A DNA stretch of 64,000 nucleotides from Butyricicoccus pullicaecorum DSM 23266 (GCF_900167005.1 NZ_FUXW01000001.1:1-64000), one strand, 5' to 3'; positions 7,924 through 18,115 are shown, counted from the stretch's first letter. A program made the numbers and translations. Notes: generated by a model not told the origin, from the sequence alone.

Positions 7924-9678
7924 TTACATTTGATCCATAAGCGTATCGAGCGCGCGGACTGCCGCGTCAGCCTGCGTCGGTGTCACGGTCTGGCTGGGGG
8001 CGAACGCGCCGTCTGTGAGCGTCAGCACCTTGCGGCTGACCAGCGCCTGCACGGCATCCTGTGCCCAGGAGGCGATCGAGGCATTATCGGTGATGGTCAC
8101 TGCACCGTCCGCCGTCAGCGGATGACCGCACAGCGCAGCGTACCGCGAGAGCACGACGGCCAGTTCCTGCCGGGTGACCGCACGGTTCGGGGCAAAGACG
8201 GTCGCGCTGTCGCCCGACATCAGACCGGCGTGCGCCGCCCAGCTGATATAGGGTGCATCGTAAGCGATGATGCACACATCTCCGAACGAAGTGTCCGGGT
8301 TATTGAGTGCAGTGCCCGTGCGTGCGGCGTAATCCCGACCAAGCTGTACGGCCAGTGCGCCGCGGCTGAGGTTTGCCGCCGGCTGTCCGGCATCATCGGT
8401 GCGGGACAGAATGGCCTGCACAGCCGAGTCAACACCTGCAAGGTAGTCTGTCCGGGTCTGCGGTGCGAGCACATCGGGCTCGAACGGCTGCACGTCATAG
8501 GATTGTGCTGCCGGGAGCAGCGGGGCGAGGTCGATAAACTTGGTCGAGCAGCTCACCTGCAAGCCGCTGTGCTCCAACGTGAACGGACGCACCGCGCCGA
8601 AGTGATCGACGCTGCCGCCGGACGGCGTACCGACTATGGTTGCGCCTGCCTGCTTGCACTCTACCGCGTTGATGAGTGCGGACGAGAAGGTACCCGAGCC
8701 GATCAAGGTGTAGAACGCCAGACCGTCCTGTTTGTGCCGCTCTTCGAGCACATGCAGCAGCGGGATGATGACACCGTCCGAGCCGCCGCCATTGCCGCGC
8801 AGGTCGAGGATGACTCGATCATAGCCCTTGTCGTCCAGCTGGTCGACAACCTGCTGGGTAAAGGTCTGCATGGGCAGTTTGGGGTCTTCCTTGCAGCTGT
8901 TGTACTGGATGTACAGCGTGCGCGCATCGAGCGCTTTTGCAAAATAGAGTTTCTTTTTGTCCGGAGCCGTTGCCGGAGCCTTGCGTTCCAGACGTGCAAG
9001 CTGCATTTTGGACAGGGTGGTGCGGTCGACCGCGTCCACGGTGATCTTCTGCACCTGGTCACCCTGCTGAATGGTCAACTCAATGCCGTTCGGGTCGGAC
9101 AATACGCCGTAATGGGCTAAAATTTCATAGATATAAAACGCCTGCGAGAATTTCCGGTGCTGATAGACCGCATTATCGCCGCCTAACATGGGCATCATCT
9201 TCTGGTAGATTTCGTCCATGGATACACCGTTTATTGCGGTGAGAATGCCGCCTAGCGCGGATTTGTTTGCTTCCGGCAGTCGGGTGAGCAGAATGCCCTC
9301 GTCGACCACGGTTGCACCGATGGGCAGCACGCGCACCTGACCGCTGATCTGAGAGCCGATGGACACGCTCGTGTGTGAATCCTGCGCCAGTGCGGCCAGT
9401 TCGCAGAGAGCAAGGGCAAAGTCGACGTCGGACATCTGCGCCAGACCGGACTGGATCTCGGCCGCCTTGGAATCAAAAACCTGTTTGCTGTTTGCGTGGT
9501 ACAGGTCGGGATGCTGGGCGAGGGTATCCAGCAGGGTCTGTAAATCGGCGCGGCGGGCATTTGTCAAGTCGGACGAAGCCCCAGCCGTGACCGTCTGGGT
9601 CGTCGTGGCGGCCAGCGCGGTCGGCACACTGCCAAGACACAGCGCCGCGGTGAGCAGACCGGAAATAAGTCGTTTCAT
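7924..9678 (-). CDS. secreted S41 peptidase with SLH domains
   Basis: A 584-residue exported protein. Residues 1-23 are a Sec signal peptide ending at ALAA. The central part is a C-terminal-processing-type S41 protease: GYDRVILDLRGNGGGSDG near residue 290 and GSGTFSSALINA near residue 335, where the Ser is the likely nucleophile. No clear PDZ domain is seen. The last 145 residues contain two S-layer-homology repeats (one with APNRAVTRQELAVVLSR, the next with FAPSQTVTPTQADAAV), which should tether it to secondary cell-wall polymer. It is monocistronic, with a sigma-A-like promoter and a terminator facing rpmE. The target substrate is unknown. Confidence 0.85.
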   Translation of the reverse strand: MKRLISGLLTAALCLGSVPTALAATTTQTVTAGASSDLTNARRADLQTLLDTLAQHPDLYHANSKQVFDSKAAEIQSGLAQMSDVDFALALCELAALAQDSHTSVSIGSQISGQVRVLPIGATVVDEGILLTRLPEANKSALGGILTAINGVSMDEIYQKMMPMLGGDNAVYQHRKFSQAFYIYEILAHYGVLSDPNGIELTIQQGDQVQKITVDAVDRTTLSKMQLARLERKAPATAPDKKKLYFAKALDARTLYIQYNSCKEDPKLPMQTFTQQVVDQLDDKGYDRVILDLRGNGGGSDGVIIPLLHVLEERHKQDGLAFYTLIGSGTFSSALINAVECKQAGATIVGTPSGGSVDHFGAVRPFTLEHSGLQVSCSTKFIDLAPLLPAAQSYDVQPFEPDVLAPQTRTDYLAGVDSAVQAILSRTDDAGQPAANLSRGALAVQLGRDYAARTGTALNNPDTSFGDVCIIAYDAPYISWAAHAGLMSGDSATVFAPNRAVTRQELAVVLSRYAALCGHPLTADGAVTITDNASIASWAQDAVQALVSRKVLTLTDGAFAPSQTVTPTQADAAVRALDTLMDQM

Positions 9679-9761
9679 GGGTTGATCTCCTTTCTGTTTG
9701 GTGCACAGACCGGACGGGGGACGGTCTGCCCTTTTGTGTATTACTGTACCATGTACTTAAT

Positions 9762-9790
9762 ACAATAATAGAGCGAGAACAATTTGTCAA
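9762..9790 (-). promoter_or_regulatory. promoter of the S41 peptidase gene
   Basis: On the minus strand: TTGACA (9790-9785), 17-bp spacer, TATTGT (9767-9762). Confidence 0.6.
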
Positions 9791-9854
9791 GAGGGGACGA
9801 CCCGGAAGGGGAGCCAATCGAGACCGACACAGACCGGGAAAGGATGTGTAGCAC

Positions 9855-11120
9855 ATGATGGAAATGGAATTTGACAAGCCGAAAAAGGAACGCGCCGTGC
9901 TGGTTGGCCTGCGATGCCACAGTTTCGGCATGGATGAGAACGCCGACGAGGAGACACTTGCCGAGCTTGCGGCACTGGTCGAGACCGCAGGCGCGGAGAC
10001 CGTGGCGATGACGCTGCAAACCCGACCGGCGCCCGATGCGCGTACCTTCATCGGTGAGGGCAAGGCGCAGGAAGTCAAGGAGCTGGCCGAGGCCAACGAG
10101 GCCGACCTGATCATCTTTGACAACGAGCTTTCACCCTCGCAGATGCGCGTGCTCGAGGAGATGACCGACAAGACCGTGCTCGACCGCTCGGCGCTCATTT
10201 TGGACATTTTCGCCCAGCGTGCCCGCACGGGTGAGGGTAAATTACAGGTCGAGCTGGCACAGTATCAGTATATTCTGCCCCGTCTGGCCGGTCTGGGTCA
10301 TGCCATGAGCCGACTGGGTGGCGGTATCGGTACGCGCGGCCCCGGTGAGAGCAAGCTGGAGTCCGACCGCCGACACATCCGCAGACGCATTGACAAGCTG
10401 CGCGAAGATCTCGAGCAGGTCAGACAGGTGCGTGCTGTTCAGCGCCGCCAGCGCAAAAAGACCGAGCTGCCGCTGGTTGCCATCGTGGGTTATACCAACG
10501 CGGGCAAGTCCACGCTGCTCAATTTGCTGACCGACGCGGGCATCGAGGCCAATGACCGCCTGTTTGACACCCTGGACCCGACCACGCGCAAAAAGCGCAT
10601 CTCGGACACCCAGGAAATTTTGCTGTCCGACACGGTTGGCTTTATTCGCAAGCTGCCGCACCATCTGGTATCGGCCTTCAAGGCAACGCTCGAGGAGCTG
10701 GCTTACGCCGATCTGTTGCTGCACGTCGTGGACGTGTCCGATCCCAACTGGGAGATTCACGCTGCGACCGTAGACAAGGTCATCGAGCAGCTGGGCGCAC
10801 AGGAGATTCCGCGCGTGATGGTCTACAATAAGGCCGATAAGTGCGACGAACTGCCGGCCGCACGCGACGGTGTGCTGTTCTCGGCCAAGACCGGCGAGGG
10901 CACTGAGGCGCTGCTGGCAGCGATCGAGAAGGCACTCGGACGCGGCAAGCACGAGATGCACCTGTGCATTCCGTACAGCGACGGCGCAGCGCTCGACGTG
11001 CTGCACCGAGAAGGTCAGGTCAAGTCCATCGAGTACGGCGAGGCCGGTACGCTCGTGACCGTCATTGTGGACGATAAATTGTGTGGACAGATGCAGAAAT
11101 ATCGGGTGGAAGAGGCATGA
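9855..11120 (+). CDS. hflX: ribosome-associated GTPase HflX
   Basis: A 421-residue GTPase that splits or rescues stalled 70S ribosomes under stress. The N-terminal HflX domain ends with the family signature GIGTRGPGESKLE near residue 155 and a helical linker. The G domain follows, with Walker A GYTNAGKST near residue 212, G3 DTVGFI near residue 257 and NKAD near residue 323. AAAGGATG lies before the ATG. Its stop overlaps the next start (ATGA), so yigZ should be translationally coupled. Confidence 0.94.
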   Translation: MMEMEFDKPKKERAVLVGLRCHSFGMDENADEETLAELAALVETAGAETVAMTLQTRPAPDARTFIGEGKAQEVKELAEANEADLIIFDNELSPSQMRVLEEMTDKTVLDRSALILDIFAQRARTGEGKLQVELAQYQYILPRLAGLGHAMSRLGGGIGTRGPGESKLESDRRHIRRRIDKLREDLEQVRQVRAVQRRQRKKTELPLVAIVGYTNAGKSTLLNLLTDAGIEANDRLFDTLDPTTRKKRISDTQEILLSDTVGFIRKLPHHLVSAFKATLEELAYADLLLHVVDVSDPNWEIHAATVDKVIEQLGAQEIPRVMVYNKADKCDELPAARDGVLFSAKTGEGTEALLAAIEKALGRGKHEMHLCIPYSDGAALDVLHREGQVKSIEYGEAGTLVTVIVDDKLCGQMQKYRVEEA

Positions 11121-11761
11121 CAGCAGAGGAAAAGGACTATTTTATTCCGTTTGAAGCCTACGCAGAGGATAGCTTTGTAGAAAAGCGCTCCAAGTTCATT
11201 GGCCGCCTGTGGCGGGTCGAGACCCCGGAGGAGGCAACCGCCAAAATCAAGGAAATGCGCGAAACTTACTGGGATGCGACGCACAACTGTTATGCCTACA
11301 TCCTGCGCGAGGGCAACCTGATGCGCTATTCGGACGACGGCGAGCCACAGGGTACGGCGGGCATGCCCATGCTGGACGTGCTGCGGCACGAGGGACTGGT
11401 CAATGTGTGCTGTGTCGTGACCCGTTATTTCGGCGGCATTCTGCTGGGCACGGGCGGGCTGGTGCGTGCCTACACCAAGGGCGCACAGATCGCGGTCGCT
11501 GCCGCAGGAATCCAGCAGATGAGCCGGTTTTCCACCCTGCTCATCGCATGCCCGTACAATCTGCTCGGCGTTGTGCAGCAGGTACTGCCTGCGCATGACT
11601 GCACGATTGAGGACACCGACTACGGTGCGGACGTGACGCTGACCGTCATCCAGCCGGTCGGCGGTCTGGATGCACTCAACGCGGCCCTGGCCGACGCAAC
11701 CGCAGGTACGGTCTACGCCGAGGAGATGGAGGTTGCCTTCCGCGGACGACGCATCCGCTGA
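11117..11761 (+). CDS. yigZ: YigZ/IMPACT family protein
   Basis: A 214-residue member of UPF0029/IMPACT, a family with no settled enzymatic role. The conserved core KRSKFIGRLWRV near residue 20, the SDDGEPQGTAGMP segment near residue 72 and VTRYFGGILLGTGGLVRAY near residue 101 are all present, followed by the small C-terminal ferredoxin-like domain. The start overlaps the hflX stop. Longer upstream starts would lie inside hflX and lack a ribosome-binding site. Confidence 0.88.
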   Translation: MTAEEKDYFIPFEAYAEDSFVEKRSKFIGRLWRVETPEEATAKIKEMRETYWDATHNCYAYILREGNLMRYSDDGEPQGTAGMPMLDVLRHEGLVNVCCVVTRYFGGILLGTGGLVRAYTKGAQIAVAAAGIQQMSRFSTLLIACPYNLLGVVQQVLPAHDCTIEDTDYGADVTLTVIQPVGGLDALNAALADATAGTVYAEEMEVAFRGRRIR

Positions 11762-11931
11762 GCAAAATCACCGTCAGGACAACCGGACATTCCATCGAAA
11801 AAGCGAGTCTCCTTGTACAACCTGTACAAAGATAAAAAAATCCCGAAAAAATGGGCTGGAAAAAAAGTTTTTCGGCCATCCATTGCGTATATATATTATG
11901 GAGAGATTTTTTCGGAAGGGAGGCGCAGACC

Positions 11932-12924
11932 ATGACCATCCGTCAGCAGTCCGAAGCCCTGGAGCACAGTTTACTGTGTGACTGGGCGACCTTTTCCGAC
12001 CGCTCACTTGGTCGGGAACAGCCCATTGCGCCCTGTCCCATCCGCACCTGTTTTGCCCGTGACCGCGACCGGATCATCCATTCCAAGGCATTCCGGCGAC
12101 TGTCCAACAAGACACAGGTGTTCATTTCTCCCGAGGGCGACCACTACCGCACCCGGCTGACGCACACGCTTGAGGTCTCGCAGATCGCGCGGACGATTGC
12201 GCGAGCGCTGCGGCTGAACGAGGATTTGGTCGAGGCCATCGCACTCGGGCACGATCTGGGGCACACGCCGCTCGGCCACGCCGGAGAACGTGCGCTGAAC
12301 GCGGTCTGTCCCGAGGGCTTTCGCCACAACGAGCAGAGCGTGCGCATGGTGCGCCGGATTGAACCGCTCAACCTGTCGCACGAGGTGCGGGACGGCATCC
12401 TGTGCCACACAGGCGGGCGGCACGCCCAGACCCCGGAAGGTCGGCTCATTCACTTTGCCGACCGCATCGCCTACGTCAATCACGACATCGACGATGCCAT
12501 TCGCGCAGGCATTCTGGCCGAGCGGGACATCCCGCAGGACATCCAGAACACGCTGGGCGCAACCCACGGCCAGCGCATCGATACCTTGGTGCGCGCGGTC
12601 ATCGATTACGGGGTGAAAAACCGCGAAATCGGCATGGATGCCGAGACCGAACAGGCCATGCTGGCGCTCAGACGCTTCCTGTTCGAGCGGGTGTATGACG
12701 GCCAGTCGGCCGCGCAGGACGCACGCGCCGAGTGGATGCTGCGCACCCTGTACGATCACTATATCAACCATTTCGATACGCTTCCGGCGGCTTATCAGCG
12801 GCTGACCGAGGACGGCGACAGCCGCGCACGCATCGTGTGCGACTATCTGGCCTCGATGACCGACCGCTACGCCATTGCGTGCTGTAAGGATCTCTTCTTG
12901 CCGCGCTCCTGGAACCGTACATAG
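11932..12924 (+). CDS. dgt: deoxyguanosinetriphosphate triphosphohydrolase-like protein
   Basis: A 330-residue HD-domain hydrolase expected to remove triphosphate from dGTP or related dNTPs. Metal ligands are visible as HTLEVSQIAR (first His) near residue 75 and the HD pair in LGHDLGHTPLGHAGE near residue 103, with a late HFADRIAYVNHDIDDA Asp. The N-terminal RDRDRIIHSKAFRRLSNKTQV box is the family hallmark. I chose ATG 11932, after GGGAGG; the longer in-frame extension is AT-rich intergenic DNA. Its position just before dnaG-rpoD is the usual clostridial arrangement. Confidence 0.9.
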   Translation: MTIRQQSEALEHSLLCDWATFSDRSLGREQPIAPCPIRTCFARDRDRIIHSKAFRRLSNKTQVFISPEGDHYRTRLTHTLEVSQIARTIARALRLNEDLVEAIALGHDLGHTPLGHAGERALNAVCPEGFRHNEQSVRMVRRIEPLNLSHEVRDGILCHTGGRHAQTPEGRLIHFADRIAYVNHDIDDAIRAGILAERDIPQDIQNTLGATHGQRIDTLVRAVIDYGVKNREIGMDAETEQAMLALRRFLFERVYDGQSAAQDARAEWMLRTLYDHYINHFDTLPAAYQRLTEDGDSRARIVCDYLASMTDRYAIACCKDLFLPRSWNRT

Positions 12925-12951
12925 CATATTTTTTCAAGGGAGGTGGACACA

Positions 12952-14718
12952 ATGCCGATCGATCACGCATTTTTGGACGAGCTGACTGCACGCAGTGACA
13001 TTGTAGATGTGGTCTCGCGCTATGTCAGCCTCAAACGGCAGGGTGCCAACTATTTTGGCCTGTGTCCGTTCCACAACGAGAAATCCCCGTCGTTTTCGGT
13101 CTCGCCCGACAAGCAGATTTATCACTGTTTTGGCTGCGGTGCGGGCGGCGGCGTGATTAACTTTGTCATGCGCGCCGAGGGACTGGAATTTCGCGACGCG
13201 GTACAGTTTTTGGCCGACCGCTGCGGCCTGAAAGTCCCGCAGGACACCATCGACCCGCGCACCGCGCGCCGGCGCGAGCGCTTATTAGCGCTGATGAAGG
13301 ACGCGGCGCGATTTTACTACGATACCCTGTGGCGGCCGGAGTACACGCCGGTACAGCGCTACTTTGCCGGACGCGGACTGTCCCGCAAGACCATGAACCG
13401 CTTTGGTCTGGGCTATGCGCCCGACTCCTTCCATGCAACGATGGACGCGATGCAGAAGAAGGGATACACCAAGGACGAACTGCTGGACGCCGGTCTGGTG
13501 GTCAAGAACGAGAAGGGCGCGATCTATGACAAGTTCCGCGGGCGCGTCATGTTTCCGATCATCGACGTGCGCGGACAGGTCATCGCCTTCGGCGGCCGTG
13601 TCATGGACGACTCAAAACCCAAGTATTTAAACTCCCCGGACACCCGGATTTTCCATAAAGGACGCAATTTGTTTGCGCTCAATCTGGCCAAAAAGACGCA
13701 GAATGACTATTTTATCTTAGCCGAGGGCTATATGGATGTCATTGCGCTGCATCAGGCCGGGTTCGACAGTGCGGTTGCCAGTCTTGGCACCGCCCTGACC
13801 GACGAACAGGCGCGTATGATCGCGCGTTACACCAAAAAGATTATCATTTCGTATGACGCGGACGGTGCCGGACAAGCCGCCGCCCAGCGTGCCATCGATA
13901 TTTTAAAGCGTGCCGATTTGCAGGTCAACGTCCTGCGCATTCCGGGCGCAAAGGACCCCGATGAGTTCATCAAGGCCAAGGGCGCCGAGGCGTTCCGCAG
14001 GCTGATCGAGCAGAGCGAAGGGCATAATGCCTACCGCTTGGAACAGATTGCGGCAAAGTTCGACCTGACCGAGGACGACCAGCGCATCGAGTTTCTCAAG
14101 CAGGCAGCCTGGATGCTGGCGGCCATTCCGCGCGAGATCGAGCGCGAAGTCTACATGGGACGCGTAGCCAAGATGGCCGGTGTCACAACCGACGCACTCA
14201 GAATCGAGGTCAAACGCGCCATCGGTCAGCGCAACAAACGCGAGCGCACGGCAGAACACCGCGCCATTCGCGCCGCCGTGCAGAACGCACAGCCCAAGGA
14301 TCGCGCTTTACACTATCCCGACATCCGCGCGGGACGTGCAGAGGAAGGCATTCTGGGTCTGATTTTTACCGATCCATCCCTCTTAGCCCCGCTGGCCCAG
14401 CGCCTGCGGCCGGAGGATTTTTCCGCCCCTGTACTCGCAAAGATTTACGCCCGTGCGCTGGAACTGGAACAGCAAGGCGCGCCGGTATCGGTCAGCGGGT
14501 ATGAGGGTTACCTGGATGACGGAGAGCTTGCCTTGCTGTCCGAGATTTTATCCCGTCCGCAGGGTTCCGAGCGGCGGCAGAAGGCACTCGACGATTACAT
14601 AAAGATCATGGACGAGCGGCGCACCCAGCGGCAGCTGGAGCAGGCCGCGACATCCGGTGGGGAAGACCCGATGATCACCTATTCCAAAATGAAAGCAGAT
14701 AAAATGGGAGGCAAATAA
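12952..14718 (+). CDS. dnaG: DNA primase
   Basis: Makes RNA primers at the replication fork. The 588-residue protein has the N-terminal zinc ribbon (CPFHNEKSPSF and CFGCGAGG, residues about 39-65), the catalytic toprim core (EGYMDVIALHQAGF near residue 260, SYDADGAGQAA near residue 305) and a C-terminal helicase-interaction region. The start at 12952 follows AAGGGAGGTG. It lies 4 bp before rpoD, the classic macromolecular-synthesis operon order. Confidence 0.95.
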   Translation: MPIDHAFLDELTARSDIVDVVSRYVSLKRQGANYFGLCPFHNEKSPSFSVSPDKQIYHCFGCGAGGGVINFVMRAEGLEFRDAVQFLADRCGLKVPQDTIDPRTARRRERLLALMKDAARFYYDTLWRPEYTPVQRYFAGRGLSRKTMNRFGLGYAPDSFHATMDAMQKKGYTKDELLDAGLVVKNEKGAIYDKFRGRVMFPIIDVRGQVIAFGGRVMDDSKPKYLNSPDTRIFHKGRNLFALNLAKKTQNDYFILAEGYMDVIALHQAGFDSAVASLGTALTDEQARMIARYTKKIIISYDADGAGQAAAQRAIDILKRADLQVNVLRIPGAKDPDEFIKAKGAEAFRRLIEQSEGHNAYRLEQIAAKFDLTEDDQRIEFLKQAAWMLAAIPREIEREVYMGRVAKMAGVTTDALRIEVKRAIGQRNKRERTAEHRAIRAAVQNAQPKDRALHYPDIRAGRAEEGILGLIFTDPSLLAPLAQRLRPEDFSAPVLAKIYARALELEQQGAPVSVSGYEGYLDDGELALLSEILSRPQGSERRQKALDDYIKIMDERRTQRQLEQAATSGGEDPMITYSKMKADKMGGK

Positions 14719-14721
14719 GAT

Positions 14722-15945
14722 ATGGCAAGTGCAGAACAGCTCGCGCAGCAGATGCAGGTCGTCAAGGATCTGATGGCAAGAGGTAAGAAGAACGGTAAAC
14801 TGACCCTCAAGGAGATTGCGGATACGCTGTCGCCGCTGGAGCTTGAGACCGACCAGATCGATAAGGTCTACGAGATGCTCGAGAACGAGGGCATTGAGAT
14901 CGAGGGGGCAGGCGTGCTCGACGTACCGCTCGGTGACGACGACGAAGAGTTCGAGGCATCGGCAGTCGAGGAAGTGCCCGAAGAAGAGCTGGTGGACACG
15001 TCGGCGCTTGCCGAGGGCTTCGCAATCGACGACCCGGTACGTATGTACCTCAAGGAGATCGGTAAGGTTGACCTGCTGTCCCCTGAGGAAGAGATCGACC
15101 TGGCACAGAAGATGCTCGAGGGCAATCAGGCAGCTGAGAAGCTGGACGCAATGACCCAGCCGGGTGCGGTTGCAGTCAGCGCGGACGAGATTGCCGCGCT
15201 GAATAAGGCTGTTAAGGCCGGCGAGCGTGCCAAGAAGCGTCTGGCAGAGGCCAACCTGCGACTGGTTGTATCCATTGCAAAGCGCTACGTTGGCCGCGGT
15301 ATGCTCTTCCTGGACCTGATTCAGGAGGGTAATCTGGGTCTGATTAAGGCGGTTGAGAAGTTCGACTGCACCAAGGGCTTTAAGTTCTCGACCTACGCAA
15401 CCTGGTGGATTCGTCAGGCGATCACCCGTGCGATTGCAGACCAGGCGCGTACCATCCGTATCCCGGTACACATGGTTGAGACCATCAATAAGGTCATCCG
15501 CGTATCCCGCCAGCTGCTTCAGGAGCTGGGTCATGACCCGTCTCCCGAGGAGATTGCAGCCGAGATGAACATGCCGGTTGACCGCGTGCGCGATATCCTC
15601 AAGATCGCACAGGAACCGGTATCGCTCGAGACCCCGATCGGTGAGGAGGAGGACTCCCACCTCGGCGACTTCATCCCGGACGACGATGCGCCCGAACCGG
15701 CTGAGGCAGCATCCTTCATGCTGCTCAAGGAGCAGCTGGTCGAGGTGCTCAAGACGCTGACGCCTCGTGAGGAAAAGGTACTGCGTCTGCGCTTCGGCAT
15801 TGAGGACGGTCACACCCGTACCCTCGAGGAAGTTGGCAAGGAGTTCAACGTTACTCGTGAACGTATCCGCCAGATCGAGGCCAAGGCACTGCGCAAGCTG
15901 CGGCATCCGAGCCGCTCCAAGAAACTCAAGGATTTCCTGAACTAA
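14722..15945 (+). CDS. rpoD: primary sigma factor RpoD (sigma-A)
   Basis: A 407-residue housekeeping sigma factor. It has an acidic N-terminal region 1.1, region 1.2 ([17 protein letters not shown]), the region 2 block [20 protein letters not shown] through [16 protein letters not shown] for -10 recognition and melting, region 3 ([11 protein letters not shown]), and a region 4.2 helix-turn-helix ([20 protein letters not shown]). The ribosome-binding site lies within the end of dnaG. A strong terminator follows. Its presence fits the many TTGACA/TATAAT promoters in the window. Confidence 0.97.
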   Translation: MASAEQLAQQMQVVKDLMARGKKNGKLTLKEIADTLSPLELETDQIDKVYEMLENEGIEIEGAGVLDVPLGDDDEEFEASAVEEVPEEELVDTSALAEGFAIDDPVRMYLKEIGKVDLLSPEEEIDLAQKMLEGNQAAEKLDAMTQPGAVAVSADEIAALNKAVKAGERAKKRLAEANLRLVVSIAKRYVGRGMLFLDLIQEGNLGLIKAVEKFDCTKGFKFSTYATWWIRQAITRAIADQARTIRIPVHMVETINKVIRVSRQLLQELGHDPSPEEIAAEMNMPVDRVRDILKIAQEPVSLETPIGEEEDSHLGDFIPDDDAPEPAEAASFMLLKEQLVEVLKTLTPREEKVLRLRFGIEDGHTRTLEEVGKEFNVTRERIRQIEAKALRKLRHPSRSKKLKDFLN

Positions 15946-15960
15946 ACCAAATATAAAAGA

Positions 15961-16005
15961 ACCTCCCGCATGGCAAGCAAGATACCGTGCGGGAGGTATT
16001 TTTTT
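15961..16005. terminator. terminator between rpoD and the convergent DMT gene
   Basis: ACCTCCCGCA/TGCGGGAGGT hairpin with seven T on the + side; the minus side is A/T-rich too, so it may serve both genes. Confidence 0.8.
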
Positions 16006-16876
16006 AGCTCCAAATGGCCATCGCAAGCGTGCCGATGACCATGAGACACAGACCGAGGAAGGCTTTTTTGCTGAGTTTTTCGTGGAAAAAGATGTAGGAA
16101 AAAGCGACGGTGACGACCAGACTGAGTTTGTCGATGGGGACAACCACACTGACGATGCCGTTTTGAATGGCGTAGTAGTAACACAGCCAGGATGCGCCGG
16201 TCGCCAGACCGGAAAGCAGGATAAAGATGAGCTCGTGCCGGTCAATTTTGCGGATTTCGCTCTGTTTTCCTTTGAGAAAGACGACAAGCCATGCCATGAT
16301 GAGTACGACACAGGTGCGGATGGCCGTGCCCAGATTGGATTCGACTTCCGAGATACCGACCTTGGCCAAAATGGAGGTGAGCGCGGCAAAGACAGCCGAG
16401 CCGACAGCGTACAGCATCCAGCGGTTGTTCGCAGATTGGACGGTGGATGACTGCTTTTTCTCGATCATCAGGAAAATGCCGACGGCCAGTAGCGCAGTGC
16501 CGATGAATTTAACGGCCAGATGTGCGGTCTCGGAGAAGCAGACGATGGCGAACAGAACCGACAGGATGGTGCTGGACTTGTCGATGGGTACGACCTTGTT
16601 CACGTCACCGAGGGAAAGTGCCTTAAAATAGCACAGCCAGGACGCACCCGTCGCCAGTCCGGACAGCACCAGAAACAGCAGCGAGCGGGGCGCGATGGAC
16701 GAGAGCGTGGGCAGGGAACCGACGATCACCACCATAATCCAGGAGAAAATCAGGACAACCAGCGTGCGGACGGCGGTTGCGACATCGGAATCGGTGTGTT
16801 TGATGCCGCATTTGGCTAAGATAGCGGTCAGACCGGCAAAAAATGCGGATAATACAGCCATAACAAGCCAAAGCAT
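16004..16876 (-). CDS. EamA-type DMT superfamily permease
   Basis: A 290-residue integral membrane protein with ten predicted helices in two homologous EamA halves. The segment GLATGASWLCYFKAL near residue 72 recurs as GLATGASWLCYYYAI near residue 220, each followed by a VVPIDK motif. Such proteins export or import small metabolites; the substrate is not evident. GAAAGAAGG precedes the ATG. It converges on rpoD and shares the terminator hairpin. Confidence 0.85.
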   Translation of the reverse strand: MLWLVMAVLSAFFAGLTAILAKCGIKHTDSDVATAVRTLVVLIFSWIMVVIVGSLPTLSSIAPRSLLFLVLSGLATGASWLCYFKALSLGDVNKVVPIDKSSTILSVLFAIVCFSETAHLAVKFIGTALLAVGIFLMIEKKQSSTVQSANNRWMLYAVGSAVFAALTSILAKVGISEVESNLGTAIRTCVVLIMAWLVVFLKGKQSEIRKIDRHELIFILLSGLATGASWLCYYYAIQNGIVSVVVPIDKLSLVVTVAFSYIFFHEKLSKKAFLGLCLMVIGTLAMAIWS

Positions 16877-16914
16877 GGGAAAAGCCTTCTTTCTTTTTTG
16901 TTGCGGGATAAAAA

Positions 16915-17259
16915 TTATAGAACGACGATGGTCACACCGTTGTTGTGCCGGTCAAGATCGGGGTCGCGGCGCAGTTCATCACACAGGCGCAGGGCACGCT
17001 GGGTGTCTGCGTCGAAGATGGACAGTTTTTCACCGGGGATGCAGCAGGCAATCTGTCCGGCCTGCGCGGCGCGGATCAGTGTCTGACGGACTGCCAGGCG
17101 CAGTTTGCCGCCTCGACCGGTCGAGCCGTAACCGTGGATGAATTTGATGACGCGAATCTGATGCGCACGCGCCTGCCGCACCTCGCGGGTGATGCGCTCG
17201 GGCATGTCGCGCACGGCGGGTAAGGTCAGTTCCAGGTTGACGACGCGGTAATTTTTCAT
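16915..17259 (-). CDS. Smr-domain protein
   Basis: A 114-residue protein that is essentially one Smr (small MutS-related) domain: NLELTLPAVRDMPERI, then the core KFIHGYGSTGRGGKLR near residue 45 (usual form HGxGxG...L). Stand-alone Smr proteins are nicking or RNA-cleaving nucleases in studied cases; activity here is inferred. Its ATG overlaps the stop of the upstream amidotransferase gene by four bases, so the two are coupled. A longer reading frame exists upstream but lies inside that gene. Confidence 0.8.
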   Translation of the reverse strand: MKNYRVVNLELTLPAVRDMPERITREVRQARAHQIRVIKFIHGYGSTGRGGKLRLAVRQTLIRAAQAGQIACCIPGEKLSIFDADTQRALRLCDELRRDPDLDRHNNGVTIVVL

Positions 17260-17930
17260 GGTTTGGGCTTCCTTTGGATAAAATAAGTAAAGAGCGCACT
17301 GTGATCGGCCGGGACATCGGTACACAGACCGGGAATCATGCGCTCGGGGTGCCATTGCACGCCCAGAATGGGCAGCGAGCGGTGTTCCAGCGCTTCGATC
17401 AGTCCGTCGGCGGCGTAGGCCGCGGCGCACAGACCGTGCCCGAGCTGCCCGACTGCCTGATGGTGGTAACTGCTCGCTTTGAAGAACCCGCCGGTCAGGC
17501 GGGCGGTGTGCGTCCCGGCGACGGTTGTGACCGGGTGGGGAATGCCGTCGTGACCGGCGACTTCTTGGAGCAGGGTGCCGCCGAAGGCGACGTTGATGAC
17601 CTGCATGCCGCGGCAGATACCTAGAACCGGTTTGCGCAGGGCGCAGAACGCGCGCAGCAGCGCCAGTTCTTCGGTGTCACGAACGGGGTCGAGCGACAGC
17701 CGGTGCGACTGCGGTGTTTGGCCGTAAAGTGCGGGCTCCAGATCGCCGCCGCCCGATAACAGCAGCCCGTCGCAGCGGCCAGCCAGCGCGATGGGATCAC
17801 CGCCTGCATACAGGACGCCGGACACTCCGGCACGTGCCAGCGCATCCCCGTACAGCGTGGACGCGGTGCGTTTGGACGAGCGAGCGCCGGGCTCGATTGC
17901 GGTCGAAATCAGTATAACAGAATCTTGCAT
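17256..17930 (-). CDS. class I glutamine amidotransferase, PuuD-like
   Basis: A 224-residue gamma-glutamyl-gamma-aminobutyrate hydrolase family member (peptidase C26). The nucleophile elbow GICRGMQVINV near residue 105 carries the catalytic Cys, and GVQWHPERM near residue 194 the catalytic His-x-Glu; LLSGGGDLEP near residue 59 is the oxyanion strand. ATG 17930 follows GGGAGGTG; a longer frame to 18086 has no such site. Without polyamine genes nearby the exact gamma-glutamyl substrate is uncertain. Confidence 0.82.
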   Translation of the reverse strand: MQDSVILISTAIEPGARSSKRTASTLYGDALARAGVSGVLYAGGDPIALAGRCDGLLLSGGGDLEPALYGQTPQSHRLSLDPVRDTEELALLRAFCALRKPVLGICRGMQVINVAFGGTLLQEVAGHDGIPHPVTTVAGTHTARLTGGFFKASSYHHQAVGQLGHGLCAAAYAADGLIEALEHRSLPILGVQWHPERMIPGLCTDVPADHSALFTYFIQRKPKP

Positions 17931-18004
17931 AAAATGCACCTCCCGGAGATTGCGCAAGGAAAAAGATTTGTAAATTTTGTAAGAACAAAGTTTGCGAAAA
18001 TAGG

Positions 18005-18034
18005 TTGACATCTTGAAAAGTAAAAAGATATAAT
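18005..18034 (+). promoter_or_regulatory. promoter of the Na/Pi gene
   Basis: TTGACA, 18-bp spacer, TATAAT. It lies 75 bp before the leftward amidotransferase start, so the intergenic space is divergent. Confidence 0.65.
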
Positions 18035-18115
18035 TAAGTTGGTAAAATTCGAGGAAAATAAATCGGAAAAATGCGAAACAAATCAAAAGACCGGATCAGA
18101 GAAGGAGAGTAAATC

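Noticed and set aside
14548-16389. A 613-codon minus-strand frame over rpoD
   Set aside because: Its end only borrows part of the DMT gene in another frame; rpoD on the other strand is unmistakable.
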